Assembly (NCBI GenBank): GCA_000482145.1 | Contig: AUXH01000546.1 | Coordinates: forward strand, 1 to 12,889 | From: Strigomonas culicis | Lineage: Eukaryota; Euglenozoa; Kinetoplastea; Trypanosomatida; Trypanosomatidae | Reading direction: 5' to 3' | Length of the DNA: 12,889 nt | Part shown: one piece after another, positions 9,302-12,889 of the stretch | How positions within the stretch are numbered: the stretch's first letter is position 1 | Layout of the letters: each line of letters opens with the position of its first letter | Notes under the pieces: generated by a model | What the model was told of the DNA's origin: nothing | Databases searched by the model: none | Seen by the model: the letters and a program-made list of their open reading frames with translations, nothing else | Made by a program: the position numbers and the translations under genes

Positions 9302-9309
9302 AATAGAAG
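9302..9309 (+). promoter_or_regulatory. Match to the trypanosomatid S-phase cycling octamer
   Basis: AATAGAAG fits (C/A)AUAGAA(G/A), the element in UTRs of S-phase-expressed mRNAs in Crithidia and Leishmania. It lies two bases after the second of two tandem hairpins, about 1.07 kb past the cyclin stop. Known elements usually occur in more than one copy. I see only this exact match here, so it may be coincidence. Confidence 0.3.
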
Positions 9310-9554
9310 CACAACCATTAGTAAAGTTTTAACTGACCCCTTTTTTCACATTTTTTTTCCTTTCTTTGTTTTCAATACTTATTATTCTATCTTTTTTTCT
9401 CTATGTCTCTCTCTCTCGCTCGCATCTTTTACACACGTCAATTAAAAAAAAAAGAAATAGTATGTATGGTGTCAGAACATGTAGCTAGCAAAAATAAAAA
9501 AAAATAACCATGCGATCTATTATTCATACTACTGTGATGATGGCCATTATCTGA

Positions 9555-9617
9555 CTTTTTTTCTCCATTCCCTTCTCTTTCTCTCTATCTCTCTTCTCTT
9601 TTCCAAATCTCATTGAG
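9555..9617 (+). promoter_or_regulatory. Probable SL trans-splice acceptor for the 114-aa gene
   Basis: A tract that is almost all T and C (9555-9604) is followed by ATTGAG, with the AG at 9616-9617. It gives a 46-base 5' UTR with no upstream ATG. The next AG (9659-9660) would leave only three bases before the start codon, so it is less likely. Confidence 0.65.
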
Positions 9618-9663
9618 TTATTATTATTATTGTTTTTTTTATCTTTCTAAAAAAAAAAAGAAA

Positions 9664-10008
9664 ATGAATAGCATTCGCATGTTCCGCGACTTCGTACGAC
9701 TGCAGCGGTGGCAGCGGGAGATCCTGCGGCGCGAGGACACGACCGACGGGCTCTTTGTGCGCAGCTTCCGCATGATCCCATGGACGGGCGTCAGCATGGT
9801 CTTCTTCGTCATGCTCTTCTTCGGCGTCGATGTGGGCGCCGGCGTGACGCAGACGGCCAAGCAGCTGCGGGAGAAGAAGGACGAGGCGCAGGCAAACATC
9901 GAGCTGCAGCGCGCGCAGGCGAAGCAGTGGTCGCGCGAGCAGTACAAGGAGGCGGTGGCGAACCCCCGCTTTGCGGACCAGGTCGCGGCCAACAAGATCA
10001 AGCAGTAG
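9664..10008 (+). CDS. Small single-span protein, 114 aa, probably mitochondrial inner membrane
   Basis: I do not recognise the family. The ATG at 9664 is the first after the probable SL acceptor; the open frame runs back to a TTG at 9613 through a poly-A tract that would encode only Lys and Tyr, which is not credible as protein. The N-terminal 40 residues are rich in Arg with scattered hydrophobic and aromatic residues and few acids at the start, as in mitochondrial targeting regions. One membrane segment lies at about 42-61 (Phe, Val, Met, Gly). The C-terminal half (64-114) is highly charged and Gln/Ala/Lys-rich, likely a helix or coiled coil facing a soluble compartment. This shape is common in small accessory subunits of kinetoplastid respiratory complexes or ATP synthase, but nothing in the sequence identifies which. 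GC-rich codons match the neighbouring genes. It ends in TAG. Confidence 0.88.
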   Translation: MNSIRMFRDFVRLQRWQREILRREDTTDGLFVRSFRMIPWTGVSMVFFVMLFFGVDVGAGVTQTAKQLREKKDEAQANIELQRAQAKQWSREQYKEAVANPRFADQVAANKIKQ

Positions 10009-10490
10009 GCGAGGGTCGCAAACAGAGAGAAGAAGGAAACAAAAAGAAGAAAAAAGGAGAGAGGGAATAATGAGGCGCTCTTTCCTCCACTAGCTCTCCC
10101 CTCTTTCTCTTTTCTCTTTTCTTTTTCCTTTGCTTCTTATACACTCTGTTACCGCTTGGAGTGGTTACAATTGCATAGTTATCGTTGGTGACGTTCTTTT
10201 GGTTTCTTTACAAGCGCCTTCTTTTTTTTTTCGTTCTGTTAGATTGGCTCTATCCGCAGCAGCTTGTTGGAAACTGACAGGCGATAGCCCTCTAAAGCGT
10301 GAGTGCATTTTTCTCTCTCTCTCCACACTCTCTCTTTCCTTCACATATTCTTTTTTTTTTTGCTCCAGCTACAGATTATTGACTCTCTTCTTTTAGAGAG
10401 AGATCGCAGGGAGGGAGCGAAGCGCTTAGGCTTTTCTTTCCCCCTCTCACTTCTTTTTCCCCTTTCCCCCTTTTTTTTCTTCGCTTTCTC
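10009..10490. other. Intergenic spacer before the large right-hand gene
   Basis: About 480 bases, pyrimidine-rich rather than simply AT-rich. It includes (TC)n at about 10312-10340, a T run ending in an acceptor-like CCAG, and a nearly pure pyrimidine tract (10430-10490) that touches the next start codon. No gene is supported. Confidence 0.7.
10349..10368 (+). promoter_or_regulatory. Probable SL trans-splice acceptor for the large right-hand gene
   Basis: A T run (10349-10361) followed by GCTCCAG has its AG at 10367-10368 and gives a 122-base 5' UTR without an ATG. Other AGs at 10395-10396 and 10428-10429 are possible. The long pyrimidine tract after them has no AG until 10508-10509, inside the coding region. 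Confidence 0.55.
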
Positions 10491-12889
10491 ATGTACGGGC
10501 GCATCATCAGTGACATTTACCACCTGAAGCGCATCCACACGATCATCGGCGACGCCGGGCTCTTCCACGTGCTGCAGCGCAAGTTGCGGCGGCTCAACCT
10601 GGGGCCCGCCTTGGCGGAGCTGGAGCGGCTCGAGCGCCTCGGCGGGCAGTCCGCGACCGGTGGTGGCGCCTCGCCGCTGTTGCCGGACCCGGCGTCGCTC
10701 GTGCTGCTGCTGGAGTGCCTGGCGCACCTGCGGCTGGCCGACACGCCGCTCGCCGCGGAGGCCGCGCGGCTGACGGAGGCGAGCCTGCCGCTCATGCGCC
10801 CCGCGCAGCTCGGCGCCACGGTCGCCGCGTGCTGCGCCCTCGGGCGCGAGGGGCTCGCCGTGTCAGCCGTGGCGCTGCTGGAGCGCGGGCTGCGCGGCGG
10901 CGGCGCGCCGGCGGACGGCGGCCTGCGCTTCACGGACGGCGCGGACTACCTGGCGCTGCTGCAGGCGCTCGTGCGCCACCCCACGACGGCGATGCCGGGT
11001 GAGGAGGAGGTGTGGCGCGTGATGGCGGAGCACGCCGTCCGCGTCCTGCCGGGCCTCAGCGGCGACCAGCTGCTGCGCGTCGTGGAGCTGCTGCACACGG
11101 TGCGCGTCGGCAGCCACAAGGACTTCTTCGTCGCGCTGCAGGCGCACGTCGTGCGGTGCCTGCAGGGCGGCAGCGCCGGCGCGCACCCGTACCTCACCGT
11201 CAGCCAGCTCGAGCAGCTCATCGAGTACCTGCGCGGGCTGGACGTGTCGGTGCTCGCGCTGCAGTCCGCCTATGTCGTGGCGCACGACGCCTCGCTCGAC
11301 GGCCGCTTCGCCGTCGCGGCCGCGGCGGTCGCGACGTCCGAGCGGCCACACGCCGCGACGGCGCGCGCCTTCCCCGACGTAGCGGACGTGCCGGCCTTCA
11401 CCGACGTGTCCCTCGCCTTCTTCGCCGACGCGCCGGCGGAGGAGGTGCTGACGTGGCTGCAGCGCTGCCACGCGCGGGCGATGATGAGCGCGCCGGTGAT
11501 GGCCGCGGCGGTCGCCGCCACCCGACGGCTGTACGCGGCCGACGCCGCGGCGGCGCCGCTGCAGCTGCGGCCGGAGGCCCTCGCGACGCAGCTGCCCGCG
11601 CTGCTGCACACGATGCAGTCCTTGCTGTCCTTCACGAACCCCACCTTCTTCGGGCTCCCCGCGGCGAGCGCACTGCCGGGGGAGAGGGGGGAGGAGGAGG
11701 AGGAGCTCCCCGAGGCGAGGGCAAACACTGAAGTGGCGGCGGCGGATACTGCTGCCGTGGCCGGGCCGCTGCCGACGCTCGCGGCGCTGCTGGACGCGGT
11801 GGCGGGCGCAGCTCCAAATGCGAGCGCGCCGCAGCTCATTCATCTCTGCGCGCTCTACCTCGCACTGCTCCCGCTGCCGCCGCGGTGGCGCGGCCGCGGG
11901 CCGCTGCCGGGGCCGCCGCAGCCGCTTGCCTTCTACGCGGCGGTGGTGCGCACGGTCGAGTGCGCGCCCAGCATCTCGGACCACGTCGCCCCGCCCACGC
12001 GGCTGCTGGAGCTCGTGCGCGTGCTGATGGCGCTCGCGCCGCTCGGCGGCGGCCAGGCCCTCGCGCAGCACCTGTCGCCGCTCGCCGTTGCGGCGACGAA
12101 CGCGCCGCGGCGGGTGCAGACGGAGCTGCTCGCGACCATCGCGCCGCTGCCGGCGGCGCAGCGCGGGCTGCTGCCGTCGCTGCTGCGCGGCCTCACCGCC
12201 GAGCGCGGCTGGCAGCGGCGGCTCAGCCCAACGGAGGCCGCGCAGCTGCTCGCCGCGCTGCGCCGCGGCGGCGCGCCGGACGCGGCGGTCGTGCGTGATC
12301 TGTCGGACTACCTCCACTCGAACCTGCACCGGTTCGAGCCCGCGGCGCTCGTCGGCCATCTGCACACCCTTGCGCTGCTGGGGGTGCGCGAGGTGGAGCT
12401 GTACGTGGCCGCGGCCGAGCACGTGCTGGCCGCGACGGAGGCGACGCGGCGCCCCACGACGGTGGGCGACCTCAGCCTCCTCCTCTACGTCTTCACCTTC
12501 ACGCTGAAGGGCGTCATCAAGGTGGTGCAGCAGGCGCTCGCGCGGCTGAAGGTGGCGGCCGGCCACGCCGCGCCGCGCGACGTGGTGCTCGCGCTGTACA
12601 GCATGGCGCACCTGCGTGTCGGGCAGCACCGGGACGTCGCGCGCGCCCTCGCCGAGCGCGCGCGCGCCACGCTGCCGGAGTACCGCCCGTCGCAGCTCGC
12701 GAGTGTGTGGGCGTCGCTCGCGACGCTGCCGTACGCGCCGGCGGGGCTGCTCGCAGCGACGCAGGACGTCCTCGAGGCGGAGGCGGCCGCGCGCCGCTTC
12801 CCGGACCTGGCGTTTGTCAGCACGGCGAGCCGCGTGTGGGCCGTGTCGCGCGCGGCGGCGCGGCAGCGGCAGGAGCCCGGCCTCGTGCC
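10491..12889 (+). CDS. Large helical-repeat protein (OPR/FASTK-like), probably mitochondrial; 3' end beyond the window
   Basis: The frame from the ATG at 10491 stays open to the right edge: 799 codons plus two bases and no stop. Third positions are very GC-rich, as in the other genes. The first 38 residues are basic and hydrophobic with few acids, compatible with a mitochondrial targeting sequence. The rest is almost entirely predicted helix: repeated units of about 30-40 residues in which a Leu/Ala-rich helix of the type LxxLLxALAxLxL is followed by a second helix, clearest at about 616-650, 697-730 and 731-765. This pattern resembles octotricopeptide (OPR) and FASTK-type repeats of organellar RNA-binding proteins, many of which act in trypanosomatid mitochondrial RNA processing or the mitoribosome. 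A Glu-rich then Ala/Thr-rich linker (about 395-430) interrupts the repeats. No RAP domain is visible, but it would lie beyond the edge. The family assignment is inference. Confidence 0.85.
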   Translation, partial: MYGRIISDIYHLKRIHTIIGDAGLFHVLQRKLRRLNLGPALAELERLERLGGQSATGGGASPLLPDPASLVLLLECLAHLRLADTPLAAEAARLTEASLPLMRPAQLGATVAACCALGREGLAVSAVALLERGLRGGGAPADGGLRFTDGADYLALLQALVRHPTTAMPGEEEVWRVMAEHAVRVLPGLSGDQLLRVVELLHTVRVGSHKDFFVALQAHVVRCLQGGSAGAHPYLTVSQLEQLIEYLRGLDVSVLALQSAYVVAHDASLDGRFAVAAAAVATSERPHAATARAFPDVADVPAFTDVSLAFFADAPAEEVLTWLQRCHARAMMSAPVMAAAVAATRRLYAADAAAAPLQLRPEALATQLPALLHTMQSLLSFTNPTFFGLPAASALPGERGEEEEELPEARANTEVAAADTAAVAGPLPTLAALLDAVAGAAPNASAPQLIHLCALYLALLPLPPRWRGRGPLPGPPQPLAFYAAVVRTVECAPSISDHVAPPTRLLELVRVLMALAPLGGGQALAQHLSPLAVAATNAPRRVQTELLATIAPLPAAQRGLLPSLLRGLTAERGWQRRLSPTEAAQLLAALRRGGAPDAAVVRDLSDYLHSNLHRFEPAALVGHLHTLALLGVREVELYVAAAEHVLAATEATRRPTTVGDLSLLLYVFTFTLKGVIKVVQQALARLKVAAGHAAPRDVVLALYSMAHLRVGQHRDVARALAERARATLPEYRPSQLASVWASLATLPYAPAGLLAATQDVLEAEAAARRFPDLAFVSTASRVWAVSRAAARQRQEPGLV

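Larger units (their letters stand above)
8236..9663. other. 1.4 kb spacer, probably mostly cyclin 3' UTR, rich in inverted repeats
   Basis: AT-rich sequence with no supported gene. It contains at least five inverted repeats or hairpins (8263-8290, 8307-8365, 8534-8587, 9021-9062, 9248-9299), another (AT)n run at 8969-8991, and an octamer fitting the cycling-element consensus (9302-9309). A small less AT-rich island at about 8675-8755 carries a 33-codon frame starting at 8690. Because trypanosomatid poly(A) sites usually lie a few hundred bases upstream of the next SL acceptor (here about 9617), most of this region could be in the mature cyclin mRNA. Confidence 0.65.

Noticed and set aside
9534..9554. 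C box (GTGATGA) and D box (CTGA) of a possible C/D snoRNA
   Set aside because: Only ten bases separate the boxes, too few for a guide region, and there is no terminal stem.
12331..12341. tRNA B-box-like sequence (GGTTCGAGCCC)
   Set aside because: It is inside the large coding frame, and I see no matching A box, anticodon arm or acceptor stem around it.
10863..12629. 588-codon open frame on the - strand
   Set aside because: It lies opposite the large + strand gene. Its product is Arg/His/Gln/Glu-rich without domain structure, as expected from reading GC-rich codons backwards, and it would go against the direction of every other gene.

Overview
The window looks like a stretch of a trypanosomatid (Kinetoplastea) nuclear chromosome. 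Six genes, all on the + strand, are intron-free and sharply GC-rich. They are separated by AT-rich spacers full of poly-T, poly-A, (TC)n and (AT)n runs. A long pyrimidine tract followed by an AG lies upstream of each start codon, the arrangement used for spliced-leader (SL) trans-splicing in polycistronic transcription units. The proteins agree: a trypanosomatid-type lipoamide dehydrogenase with a very short presequence, a B-type mitotic cyclin, and several lineage-style hypothetical proteins. I cannot name the genus. The contrast between GC-rich coding and AT-rich spacer sequence is stronger than I would expect for Leishmania.

Layout, left to right: (1) 1-1371, spacer with no convincing gene, holding long pyrimidine tracts and one clear inverted repeat. 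(2) 1372-2091, a 239-residue protein with two likely membrane segments and no recognised function. (3) 2601-3893, a type I DnaJ/Hsp40 with a signal peptide, probably an ER co-chaperone. (4) 4276-5715, mitochondrial dihydrolipoamide dehydrogenase, complete with all catalytic residues. (5) 6799-8235, a mitotic B-type cyclin (CYC6-like) with an alanine-rich insertion inside the cyclin box. (6) 8236-9663, a 1.4 kb spacer, probably mostly cyclin 3' UTR, with at least five inverted repeats and one octamer matching the trypanosomatid S-phase cycling element. (7) 9664-10008, a 114-residue single-span protein, probably of the mitochondrial inner membrane. (8) 10491 to the right edge, a helical-repeat protein of at least 799 residues, open at the end of the window and resembling OPR/FASTK-like mitochondrial RNA-binding proteins.

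The genes are not a functional operon. In trypanosomatids neighbours are co-transcribed by RNA polymerase II and then controlled separately, mostly through UTRs. Three or four products probably act in the mitochondrion (lipoamide dehydrogenase, the 114-residue protein, the helical-repeat protein, perhaps the 239-residue protein). From memory, lipoamide dehydrogenase and CYC6 are also neighbours in Trypanosoma brucei, so this may be a conserved syntenic block.

Several starts were moved downstream of the longest open frame, because that frame begins at a GTG or TTG or lies upstream of the probable SL acceptor. Long open frames on the - strand opposite the GC-rich genes are compositional shadows. 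I found no mobile element, CRISPR array, tRNA or rRNA. I found no convincing new multi-gene system. The most interesting unexplained signal is the structured region downstream of the cyclin.
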